Source: Aureococcus anophagefferens (taxonomy: Eukaryota > Sar > Pelagophyceae > Pelagomonadales > Pelagomonadaceae). From it: a stretch of DNA of 64,000 bases. Where the stretch lies: the NCBI RefSeq assembly GCF_000186865.1, contig NW_008705608.1, forward strand, positions 6,248 to 70,247. The letters run 5' to 3'. A program made the translations under genes and the position numbers. Shown in pieces: positions 1 through 8,471 of the stretch (positions are counted from its first letter, which is position 1; every line of letters begins with the position of its first letter). The notes under the pieces are model-generated. The model searched no databases and was not told where the DNA came from. It saw nothing but the letters and a program-made list of their open reading frames with translations.

Positions 1-2968
1 TGCTACGCGACGTGCCGCTGCGACGCGCTCTAGCGCGCCGGCCCTCCCGGACCACAAGGGCCCGGGGACGGCGGGCGAGACGTGCCACAAGAAGAAGTAC
101 GCGAACATCTGCGCGTGGAGCCTCAAGAAGGAGAAGTGCCGGAACGCCAAGTGCGAGGAGATCGACGACGAGCGCGACTGCACGTCCGAGGGCGCGCGGA
201 AGAGGGGCTGCGCGTGGAACATCGAGGAGAAGGCGTGCGTCAAGGACGCCGGCTCCGAGAGCGGCGCCTTCGGCGACGGCGGCGGCTCCTTCGACTCCGC
301 GTGCGCGGACTCGACGACGTGGCACAAGAAAAACAAAGACAAGCAGAACTGCGCCTGGGTCGGCAAGAAGGCGGCGAAGCGCTGCAAGGCCAAGGTCAAG
401 TCCGAGGACGGCGTCGAGGCCAGCGACGCCTGCCCCGTGGCGTGCGGCACCTGCGATCCGGCGGATGACGAGATCGCCGCGCTCAAGGCCGAGAACGCCG
501 CGCTCACGGCCGAGCTTGCGGACGCGGTCGCGGACAAGGCCGCGGCTCAGGGCAACGTGACCGCGCTCGAGGCCGACCTCGCGGACGCGGTCGCGGACAA
601 GGCCGCGGCTCAGGGCAACGTGACCGCGCTCGAGGCCGAGAACGCCGCGCTCACGGCCGAGCTCGCGGACGCGGTCGTGGACAAGGCCGCGGCTCAGGGC
701 AACGTGACCACGCTCGAGGACGAGCTTGCGGACGCGGTCGCGGACAAGGCCGCGGCTCACGGCAACCTGACCCGCTCGAGGCCGAGAACGCCGCGCTCAC
801 GGCCGAGCTCGCGGACGCGGTCGCGGACAAGGCCGCGGCTCAGGGCAACGTGACCACGCTCGAGGACGAGCTCGCGGACGCGGTCGCGGACAAGGCCGCG
901 GCTCAGGGCAACCTGACCACGCTCGAGGCCGAGAACGCCGCGCTCACGGCCGAGCTCGAGACCAGCGCCGCCGAGCTCGCGGAGGCGGCCGGGGCGAAGG
1001 AGATCTGCGACGCGGCCAATTCTGCGCTCGAGGACGAGATCGCCACGCTCGAGGAAGCGAACGCCATCGGGGCGGGCTGCCCGACGCCAGCGCCGACGCC
1101 CGCGCCGACGCTTCCGCCAACGTCCTCGACGCCCGCGCCGTCGGTATCGCCGTCGGCGTCGCCGACGCCCGCGCCGACGTCCGAGCCGTCGGCGTCGCCA
1201 ACGCCCGCGCCGACGCTTGCGCCGACGCCCGCGCCGACGCTTGCGCCGACGCTCGCGCCGACGCTTGCGCCGACCCTCGCGCCCACGGTCGCGCCCACGG
1301 CGGCACCGACGGCCGCGCCCACCACAGCCGCGCCGACGCCCGCGCCGACGTCCGAGCCGTCGGTGTCGCCGACGCCCGCGCCGACGCTTGCGCCGACGCC
1401 CGCGCCGACGCTTGCGCCGACGCTCGCGCCGACGCTTGCGCCGACCCTCGCGCCCACGCTCGCGCCCACGGCGGCACCGACGCTCGCGCCCACGGCCGCG
1501 CCCACGGCCGCGCCCACGGAGGCGCCGACGCTCGCGCCCACGGCGGCGCCGACGCTCGCGCCCACGGCCGCGCCGACGTTCGCGCCGACTGCCGCGCCCA
1601 CGGCGGCGCCGACGCTCGCGCCCACGGCCGCGCCGACGTTCGCGCCGACCCCTGCCGCGCCCACGGGGTCGCCGACCCCCCCGCCCGCGCCCACGGCCGC
1701 GCCGACGTTCGCGCCCACGGTCACGTTCGCGCCCACGGTCACGTTCGCGCCGACGCAGCATCAGTTCACGGACGGGGATTCCGAAGAGGACGGGAGCCTC
1801 CGGCAGGCGGTGAAGGCCTGGGATGATGGCGAAGACTGGCCCCTGACCAACCACGGCCCCATCGAGTACTGGGACACGTCCAAGGTCACGAACATGGCGA
1901 GTCTTTTCGCCGACCTCTGCCAGACCGACTATTATGAGTACGCCTACTATGTGACCTCGTGCCCGTTTGACGAGGAGATCGGCGACTGGGACACGTCGTC
2001 CGTGACGACCATGGACGCGGCGTTCAAGGGCGCGATACAGTTCAACGGCGACATCCAGTGTCGCTCCGTTGGTGCCTACGTAGGCGCCTACGCGCCTACG
2101 TAGTCTCGTCCGGAACCTACGGACCTATGACCTTATGCGTATTTGTAGGCGACATCGGCGCCTGGGACACGTCGATGGTGTTATTGATGTCCGAGATGTT
2201 TCACAACGCCTTGGACTTCAATAAGTACATCGGCGATTGGGACACCTCGTCGGTCGCGGCGCGGTGATTCGAGTGTGTTTCCGCGCGGCTCGTCCGGTCG
2301 ATCCCCGCTCCGCGGTCTCGACGTTTTGAGAGTGGCGCCCCTGCGCGCGCCGCGGCGGACGAACCAACACGCGCCCAGGTCCGTCACGTCCATGGAATGG
2401 ATGTTTGGCGAAGACGTGGGCTCACATATGGGCTCCCCCAGATTCGACCAAGCCATCGGCGGCTGGGACACCTCGGCCGTGAAGACCCGTGTGGAAATCA
2501 ACCAGTGGTTCGGGAGGTCGAATACGCGCGCATTGAAGTCGGGTTGAATATTTGATTTCCACGCAGGTGAAAACCATGAAAGAAATGTTCAAGGACGCTG
2601 ACAAATTTAACCAGCCCATCGGAAGCTGGGACGTGTCGTCGGTGACGATCAGCGTCCTGTGACGATTTTCGAGAGACTTTGACCGGGAAAACGAAGAGAA
2701 ATCGGTTACCGACATGCTTGGTAGGTGACGAGCTTTAACAGCATGTTCTACTACGCTAAGGATTTCGACCAGATTCTCAACGACTGGGATCCGTCAAGCA
2801 TGACGGACTGGGAGCAGATGACGCGCCCGCCGGCGCAGGTTCGGCCGTTCCGCTCCCGGGGGCGCGACGCCGCCGTCCCGTCGCAGGTACAAGGCCGGTT
2901 TCACGACGTGCTTCGACTGGTGGGAGACCACCATGGGCACCCCATTGGACAGTGAGGTTTGCGGCTAG
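1..2968 (+). CDS. Mosaic surface protein with BspA-like (DUF285) repeats, 5' partial
   Basis: The gene enters from the left edge; the frame is open from base 2. Order of parts: a Lys/Cys-rich extracellular-type module ending in CPVACGTC (about 2-460), a coiled coil built from near-identical repeats ([19 protein letters not shown] type, 460-1000), a Pro/Thr/Ala linker rich in PTLAPT (1080-1750), then BspA-like repeats with WDTSxVTxM signatures to the stop at 2966-2968. The 3' part needs six introns (2048-2148, 2249-2378, 2479-2566, 2642-2724, 2823-2886 plus exon joins); spliced length from base 850 to the stop is 1653 nt, divisible by three. A missing base near 772 in the coiled-coil repeats (GACC-CGCTCGAG where sister repeats read GACCACGCTCGAG) breaks the frame, so this is a frameshift, polymorphism or assembly error. 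DUF285 families in protists are usually secreted or surface proteins; the role is unknown. Five introns are placed; the last donor (2823) is the least certain. Confidence 0.7.
470..960 (+). repeat. Coiled-coil coding repeats
   Basis: Head-to-tail units of about 57 bp (GCGGACGCGGTCGCGGACAA onward) alternate with a 27-bp block (GAGAACGCCGCGCTCACGGC onward). They code heptads such as [10 protein letters not shown]. Copies are nearly identical in DNA, which implies recent expansion or gene conversion and makes slippage or assembly error likely; one copy lacks a base near 772. Confidence 0.85.
1080..1750 (+). repeat. Pro/Thr/Ala low-complexity coding repeat
   Basis: Degenerate 12-15 bp units (GCGCCGACGCTC and GCGCCCACGGCC types) encode PTLAPT/PTAAPT runs. 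A mucin-like stalk between the coiled coil and the BspA-like repeats is the likely role. The long Arg-rich open frames on both strands here are shadows of this repeat. Confidence 0.85.
2048..2148 (+). mobile_element. Introner-like insert, unassigned family
   Basis: A 93-bp insert lies between two perfect 8-bp copies of GCGACATC (2048-2055 and 2149-2156). Removing 2048-2148 with the GC of the first copy as donor and TTTGTAG as acceptor gives an uninterrupted BspA-like repeat ([11 protein letters not shown]). The insert (CAGTGTCGCTCCG...CGTATTTGTAG, rich in CTACGTAGGCGCCTACG) matches neither family A nor B. Confidence 0.7.
2249..2378 (-). mobile_element. Introner family B, degenerate (intron)
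   Basis: A 130-bp intron with the family B signature GGTGATTC followed by GTGTGTTTCCGCGCGG. Flanks are GTCGGTCG and GTCCGTCA (6 of 8). Donor GT is in the first flank and the acceptor is GCGCCCAG. Joining gives DTSSVTSM in frame. It is antisense to its gene and shortened from the usual 200 bp. Confidence 0.6.
2479..2566 (+). mobile_element. Introner family A, internally deleted (intron)
   Basis: The ends GTGTGGAAATCAACCAGTGG and GATTTCCACGCAG are family A but only about 80 bp remain, so the middle is lost. The target duplication is GTGAAGACC / GTGAAAACC. Splicing at the GT of the first copy restores AVKTM in the BspA-like repeat. This is a miniature derivative that still works as an intron by frame. 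Confidence 0.85.
2642..2724 (+). mobile_element. Introner-like intron, unassigned family
   Basis: Flanks GTGACGATC and GTGACGAGC share a 7-bp duplication. Donor GT at 2642 and acceptor TTGGTAG at 2724 join to [10 protein letters not shown] in frame. The insert is relatively AT-rich and resembles neither family A nor B. Confidence 0.6.
2823..2886 (+). other. Short intron carrying a 39-bp sequence shared with 7805-7843
   Basis: GC donor at 2823 and acceptor TCGCAG at 2886 join ATGAC to GTACAAG and keep the frame to the stop at 2968. Bases 2842-2880 are identical to the reverse complement of 7805-7843, and both copies are followed by CGCAGGTAC. An alternative donor at 2840 (CAG/GTTCGG) gives a shorter tail ending at 2955, so the exact border is uncertain. 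Confidence 0.5.
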
Positions 2969-3287
2969 CGCCGGACGCCACGACGCGGGTCGCGCCTCTG
3001 CCGCCGGCCGACGGCGTTTGTTTATATCCCCCCCCCCGCGCGACCGGGCCGTCCCGCGCGAGTTCGTGTGCGTATAATGGCATCTGTCCCACCCGCGCGG
3101 CGTCGAGGCGCGAGTCTCGAGAGCGTGGAGATGCCCCCACGAGCGCCCGCGGGGAGGGCCGCGGCGACGATCGCGGGGGGCTCGACGGCGCGCCGCCCGC
3201 GGAGCTCGCCGTCGCGGGGCGCGCCCCGCGGCGCTCGAGCGGGCCCTTCGACGACGGCGCTCGACGCCGGAGCGTGCCCCTCCGCTC
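2969..3287. other. Intergenic, convergent
   Basis: This 319-bp stretch between convergent stop codons contains a C10-12 tract after TTTGTTTATAT near 3025. I see no gene or RNA here; the open frames are GC shadows. Confidence 0.6.
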
Positions 3288-6200
3288 TTACGTGAGCGCG
3301 TTGCCCGTGTAGGTGCCCGCCGGGGGCCGGTAGCAGACGGGGAGCGACTTGACCTGGACCGCGTTGAACGCGTACTTGTCCTGGCCCGTGTTGAGCAGCA
3401 GGTTCCTGCGGCGGACGCCGTGGGCCCGGAGGAGCTTGCAGAGCATGCGCTCGTCGAAGACGCGGAGGTCGCGGCTCAGCGCGCGCGTCTGCTCCAGGGT
3501 CACGGCCATGGCCGTGCGGTCCTTGCCCGACTTGCAGCAGATCGCGTGGGAGCCCGCGAGGTCGCGGAGCAGGTCGCTGCTGTGGAGGAGCACGTGCACG
3601 TTCTTGCCCGGCGTGCCGTCGGCGACGGCCGGCGCGACGGCGCCGCGGAGCGCCGCGGCCCAGGCCGCGAGCTCCGCGTCGGCCGCGGCCGCGGCGGCCG
3701 CGTCGCCGAGCGCGAGCTCGCGCGATATCGCGCCCGCGCGCGCGACGTGCGCCTCGAGCGCCGCGAGGCCCGCGGCGTTGGCGCAGGCCTGGGCCGCGCG
3801 GTCGCCGGCCATCTGCAGGTTGCACACCGTCTGCCACTCGTTGATGCCTGTGTGGAATTCAACCACTGGTTTGGGTGGTCCTGACCAAACTTCAGAATTC
3901 TCTAGCTCGGTCAAATCGAAGTCGATTCGGCTGATTTTTGGACGAATCGATTGCTCTCGTCGAGTTCTCGAAGCACAGCCGAAGAGATTGCGTCGAAACT
4001 GTCGCATACGCTCACATTGAAGTCGGGTTGAAGATTTGAATTCCACACAGGTTGATGCCCTGGCTGAAGAGCACCGCGTCGAGGCCGCAGCTCCACGCGG
4101 CCGCGCCCGGCGGGCCCGCGGCGCGGCAGGCCGCGAGGAGCGGGCCGTCGACGCGCCGCTCGACGAGCAGCGCGCCGCCGCCGCCCGGCCGCCGCGACAC
4201 GGCCCAGTCGCCCGCGGCGTTGTCCGCTTCCGCGCCGCGCGGTCGGTCGACGAAGGCGAACGTGAGCGAGTCCATCCACTCCGTCGCCGCCACGAGGTCC
4301 TCGAGCATGCCGAGCTCGTCGCCGTGCGTGCTTAGGAGGCACTCGACGCCCAGCAGCAGCGCCCCGCCGCCGCCCGCGCCCGCGAGCGCGCGGCGGAGCG
4401 CGCGCGCGTGCCGCGGCGACCCCTCGGCCGCGCAGCGCAGCACGGCCTCGACGTGGGCCGCGGCGACGGCCAGGGCCTGGCCGCAGACGACGTCGACGCG
4501 CTCCGCGAGCTTCGCGCGCCGCCGGAAGTGGCGCGCCGCGGACGGCCGGTCGTCGCCCGCGCGGCCCGGCGGCCGGCCGCCGCCGGCGTCCGCGGCCTCG
4601 CGCGACGGCCGCCGGTCGGCCTCGATGTGGCTCCCCGCGCGGCGGCTCCGGTCGCGCCGCTCCTCGCACCGCGTCGCCGCGGCGTCGCACGCGGCGAGCG
4701 TCGCCGCGTCCAGACCGCCGTGCGCCGACAGGGCGAGGAGCCGCGCGAGCCGCGACGCGCGGAGCGCGCGCCGCCGCGTCGACGAGGCGGCCGCGTCGCC
4801 GCCGTCGACGTAGGCCTCGCTCCGGTCCACCAGTTTCTGGAGGCCGCCGTCGCGGAAGCCCAGGTGCTTCGCGTGCGCCGCGGTGGCCCCGAACGTCACC
4901 TGGAAAGGGCGAACGTCGCTTCGACGTGGGCGCGCCGCGCGCGCGCGTTCCGGGACAAGCACGCGACCGTTCCGAGCGATGATCGCTCGTCGAAAAATCA
5001 GCGGAAACGAGATCGGAGCGTTCGGAATGTCGCGCCCGTGTCCCGCGCCGGACGTCACCGTCGAGTGCCAGAGCTCGGGCCCGTCGCCCGTGCGCGGCGG
5101 CGCTAGAGCCGGTGATCCGGGCACGCTGTGGCGCCGGTCGAGGCGGCTCCAGGTAACGGGGCTCTGGGGGTCGCCGCCGTCGAGCCTGCGTGCGAATCAA
5201 CCGCCGGTTTGCGACGTCCCGGCCGAACGTCTCGGTCGCATCGACTTCGATTCGGCTAATTTTTGGACGAAGCGATGGCTCTCGAAGCACGGCCGAAGCG
5301 CTCGCGTCGAAACTGCTCACGTTGAAGTCGGGTTGAAGATTCGACGTCCGCGCGGCGTCGTGCGGGTGGTCCGGCTGGCGCCGCGCGCGGAGCTGGTGCC
5401 AGTTGAGGTTCGTCGGCAGGAACTGGAGCGCCGCGTCCTTCTTGAGGGTCGACCGCTTGAGGCGGTGGCCGCCCCGGGCCAGCGGGTTCTCGACGGCCGC
5501 GACGCCGCCGGGCGACTCCGGGAACGGCGCGGCGACGCGCAGGTCGAGCGCGCGCGCGCGGCCGCTCGCGTAGACGTCGTCGGCGTGCGCCGCCTGGGCC
5601 TCGAGCTCGTCGCGCATGGCCGCGAGCTGGTCCGCGATGGCCTCGATCTTCGTGGCCGCGAAGTCGAGCTCGCGGCTCCGCATGGACGCCTGCGCGGCAC
5701 TCGAATCTTCGACCCGACGTCAACGCGAGCGTCATCGAACGGTGTGGACGAGACTCTTCAAAAAGAGCAATCGAGTCGTCCAAAAATCACTCGAATCGAC
5801 TTCGAGCTCGAGAATATCTAAAGTTTGGCCCCGACGTCCGAGCTCGCCGGTCGATTTCCCCGCGGCCGCCCGCGGTGTCGTCCTCGTCGCGGTCGAGGTG
5901 GGAGAAGCGCGCCGCCGCCGCGTCGTCGTCGCTCCGGTGGCGCCGCTCGGCGGCGTCGCCCGCGGCGAGGCGCGCCTTGCGCCGCAGCGTCGCCACGGCG
6001 CTCCGCTTCTCGTCGAGCGCGGCGCCGACGGCCGCCGCGGCCGCGTCGCGGAGCGCGCGGCGCTCCGCCGCCAGCAGCCCCAGCAGCGCCGCCGGCAGGT
6101 CGCCGGCGGCCGCGGGCACGGCGATGGTCTCCGCGGCGACGACGTGGCCGTAGCGGACGCCCGCGCCGTCGCGCTCCGCCGACCGCAGGTGGTAGTGGCG

Positions 6201-7654
6201 CCGCGCGTAGGGCGCGGCGCCGCCGCCGCCCGCGAAGAGGCCCGCGCCGTCGACGCCGCAGAGCAGCAGCCGCCCGGACGTCGCCGCGGGCGACGCGCGG
6301 CGCGCGGGCCGCCGCGGCTCCGCGGGCCGGTACGCGACGGACCTGTGTGGAAATCAAATCTTCAAACCGACTTCAATGTACGCATATTTGAATGTTTCGA
6401 CACAAGCTCTTCGGCTGTACTTCGAGAACTTGACGAGAGAAATCGACGCGTCCAAAAATCAGCCGAATCGACGTCGATTTGACCGAGCTAGAGAATTTCA
6501 AAGTTTGGTCAGGACGTCCCAAACCAGTGGTTGATTTCCACACCGCGACGGACCCGCGCGAGGGGGCCGCGAGCGCGTTCGCGGTGCCGCTCGACGAGCT
6601 CGCCGTCTCCGACACGTCCTCGTCGTCGTCGGGCTGGGCCTGCTCCTCGCGGTGCAGGGGCACGTCGAGCACGGCGCCGCGGGACCGGCCCGCGAGCGCC
6701 GACGCCTCCGCGCCGTCGAGCCGCGTCCGAAAGAGCCGCCGGTGCGACGCGAGCGGCGCCGCGTGGCCGTGCTTCATGTAGACCGCGAAGCCGCAGGGCC
6801 CCTCCAGCACCGACGCCGGGAGCAGCACGGAGAAGTGGCGGACGACGTCGAGGCCGCCGCGCGGGTCGCTCGACTCGGACGCGAACGCGCCCGACGCGCC
6901 CGCCTTGACGACCTCCGTCCGCGCGACCTCGTCCCAGGCCTCGTCGTCGCAGCGGAAGGCGACGACGAAGAGGCCGTCCTCGTCCATGCGGTCCACGCGC
7001 GCGCCCTTGAGGTGGAGCGTCGCCTGGAGGCCCGTCGCGGCGCCCGCGCGGAGCTCGGACGTGCCGCCGCGCCGCACGGCGGCCTCGATCTTCTCCGGCG
7101 TGATGGCGCAGGGCAGGGGCGGCGCGGGGCCGTCGTCGTCGTCGTCGTCGTCGTCGTCGAGGTCGACGGCCGCGAGGCCCTCGGGCGCCGGCGGCGCGGA
7201 AGGCTCGGACGGCCGCGCGTCCTCGCGCGTCGCGTGCGCGATCGCGGACCGCAGGGCGTCGACCCAGCGGTCGCGGTCCGCGGGGGACCGCGCCTGGAGC
7301 CGCATGGTCTGCTGCTTCAGCGCGCAGCGGACCTGGCGAGGGACGGTCTCGGGCCTCTTTCCCGCGAAGAAGAAAAAGGGACGCGGCGCTTCGGACGCTA
7401 AAGGGCGCGTAGCCCGGCCGCGCGGGCTCGTCGTGGGGCGACGCGCCGGCGACGCTCGCGACGCTCGCGCCGCAGACGAGGACGACCTCGCCGAGGAGCT
7501 TCAGCGTCTTCGGGCCGTCGTAGTAGGCCAGGCGGACCGCGTCGCGCCGGAGCACGAAGAAGCGCTCCTTCCAGTTCTTGCGCCAGCTGCCCTGCTTGAG
7601 CAGCACGCCGTCGAGGCGCACGTCGAGCGTCGTGAAGGTCTTGGACGTCGACAC
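3288..7654 (-). CDS. INPP4-type phosphoinositide 4-phosphatase with PH and C2 domains
   Basis: Likely removes the 4-phosphate of PtdIns(3,4)P2 at membranes. The C-terminal part has the family's SQGINE segment and the catalytic CKSGKDRT loop (C-x5-R), about 75 residues before the end. The N-terminal 115 residues are a PH domain (GSWRKNWKERFFVL, ending in DRWVDALR). A C2-like block follows (TLHLKGARVDR...RHFSVLLPASVLEG), with an acidic run of nine Asp between them. Seven exons: introns at 7333-7396, 6343-6553, 5690-5873, 5186-5363, 4900-5058 and 3848-4058. Spliced length from 7654 is 3360 nt, giving 1119 residues in one frame. Five of the six introns are introners. The start is open: position 7654 is GTG and the frame continues upstream, so a first exon near 7901 (ATG, MNVSVNGEWT) is possible. 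Animal INPP4 lacks the extra PH domain. Confidence 0.8.
3848..4058 (+). mobile_element. Introner family A (intron, 211 bp)
   Basis: Full-length copy, antisense to the INPP4-like gene. Target duplication on the coding strand is GCATCAAC. Splicing uses the GC of the upstream copy and AG of the inverted-repeat end, restoring QGINEWQ, the conserved INPP4 sequence. Confidence 0.92.
4900..5058 (-). mobile_element. Introner family B, degenerate (intron)
   Basis: Contains the family core in eroded form (CGTCGAAAAATCAGCGGAAA). Coding-strand flanks are GTGACGTC and GTGACGTT. GT donor and TTTCCAG acceptor restore HSTVTFGAT. The 159-bp length and lost ends mark an old copy. Confidence 0.8.
5186..5363 (+). 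mobile_element. Introner family A, degenerate (intron)
   Basis: Carries CGATTCGGCTAATTTTTGGA and the GTTGAAGTCGGGTTGAAGAT end. Coding-strand flanks are GCACGACG and GCTCGACG (7 of 8). GC donor, CACGCAG acceptor. Antisense to the gene; 178 bp, so about 33 bp shorter than intact copies. Confidence 0.8.
5690..5873 (-). mobile_element. Introner family A, degenerate (intron)
   Basis: Has CGTCCAAAAATCACTCGAAT and eroded ends (CCGCGGGGAAATCG / CGAGTGCCGCGCAG). GC donor; joining gives DDTASMR in frame. The flanks GCGGGCGG and GCGTCCAT share only GCG, so the duplication is no longer readable. The border rests on frame and splice signals. Confidence 0.7.
6343..6553 (-). mobile_element. Introner family A (intron, 211 bp)
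   Basis: Full-length copy in the same sense as the INPP4-like gene. Coding-strand duplication GTCCGTCG. GT donor, CCACACAG acceptor, restoring RGSVAYRP. Confidence 0.9.
7333..7396 (-). other. Ordinary 64-bp intron in the PH domain
   Basis: Coding-strand donor AGC/GTCCGAAG and acceptor CTCGCCAG/GTCCGC. Joining gives PFSVRCALKQQTMRLQA, the expected last strands of a PH domain. It contains a TTTTTCTTCTTC pyrimidine tract and no introner sequence. Confidence 0.75.
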
Positions 7655-7804
7655 CGCGTCGTTGGAGACGGACTGGCGGCGCCCGACGAACCAGCCCGCG
7701 ATGGTCCTACGATGGGGACGGTTCCCGCCGGAAACCGTGGAAATCGCGGCGCCGGGCGCCCGTGCGAAGACTGCGTCGTGCGGTAGACGCGGTGGTACCT
7801 GCGC

Positions 7805-7843
7805 CGGGACGGCGGCGTCGCGCCCCCGGGAGCGGAACGGCCG
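7805..7843 (-). repeat. 39-bp sequence shared with the intron at 2823-2886
   Basis: The reverse complement is identical to 2842-2880 (CGGCCGTTCCGCTCCCGGGG onward) and is likewise followed by CGCAGGTAC. It lies just downstream of an ATG at 7901 that could open exon 1 of the INPP4-like gene, so it is probably also intronic. Confidence 0.6.
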
Positions 7844-7901
7844 CTCGTGCGCCGGCGCGGCGCTGCTCCGCGGTCCACTCGCCGTTGACGCTGACGTTCA
7901 T

Positions 7902-8471
7902 TTGCGTGCGTTGTCGCGCTCTTGTCGCTTCGTGCTTACACCGTGGACGTGGTGGGTCGCGGCGCGCGGGCGGCTTCCCCGAGGAACTGTCGAACCGAGA
8001 AACGGTGCGACGACGGTGATAGTGTCACGGCGCGAACGTGTGAACGTGCGCGCGGCGAGGAAAGTGATGTAGGAGACGACGGCGCACCGGGCGCTCTAGC
8101 GCGCGCCGGGGGATGTGCCTGCCCGGTCGATGACCTTTCGGGGGCTGGCGCTCTCCATGATCATCGTCGACTCGGACCCAGAGGCAACGTCGGCCGGCTG
8201 GGCAGCGCATCTAACTACTAGGCCTCAGCTCATCTGAAGAGGTTGTGGACGGGCTCCACTACTGCCCGCGCGCGCCGCGCCGCATCGACCGCCGCCCCCG
8301 GCCGCTCGGGGCGCCCCCGCCCCCCGCACGCCTCAGCTCAGAGGCTTGTGGACGCCGGGCTCCAGTACTGCCCGCGCGCGCCTCTCCACCTCGCTCATCT
8401 ACCCCCGGCCTCGGGGCGCCCCCGCCCCCCGCACGCCTGCCACCCTGGCGGTGCAGTTCACGTCGAACCCC
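7902..8471. other. Intergenic, divergent promoter region with imperfect duplication
   Basis: Separates the 5' ends of the INPP4-like and SPFH genes. Two related blocks lie at about 8239-8333 and 8342-8440; both contain TTGTGGACG, TACTGCCCGCGCGCGCC and GGGGCGCCCCCGCCCCCCGC. I see no coding support. An upstream exon of the SPFH gene cannot be excluded. Confidence 0.5.

Noticed and set aside
757..1854. Arg/Gly-rich open frames on both strands over the Pro/Thr repeat
   Set aside because: Period-3 repeats in GC-rich DNA leave all frames open; only the PTLAPT frame connects with the flanking domains.
3911..4058. Recurring peptides such as SNLQPDFNVRVCDRFDA seen in many translated frames
   Set aside because: They are translations of family A introners, not a conserved protein domain; every instance falls inside an intron with splice signals.
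8239..8440. GC-rich duplicated blocks upstream of the SPFH gene as possible introners
   Set aside because: There is no 8-bp duplication with GY start, no AG-ended inverted repeat, and they are not within a demonstrated coding sequence.
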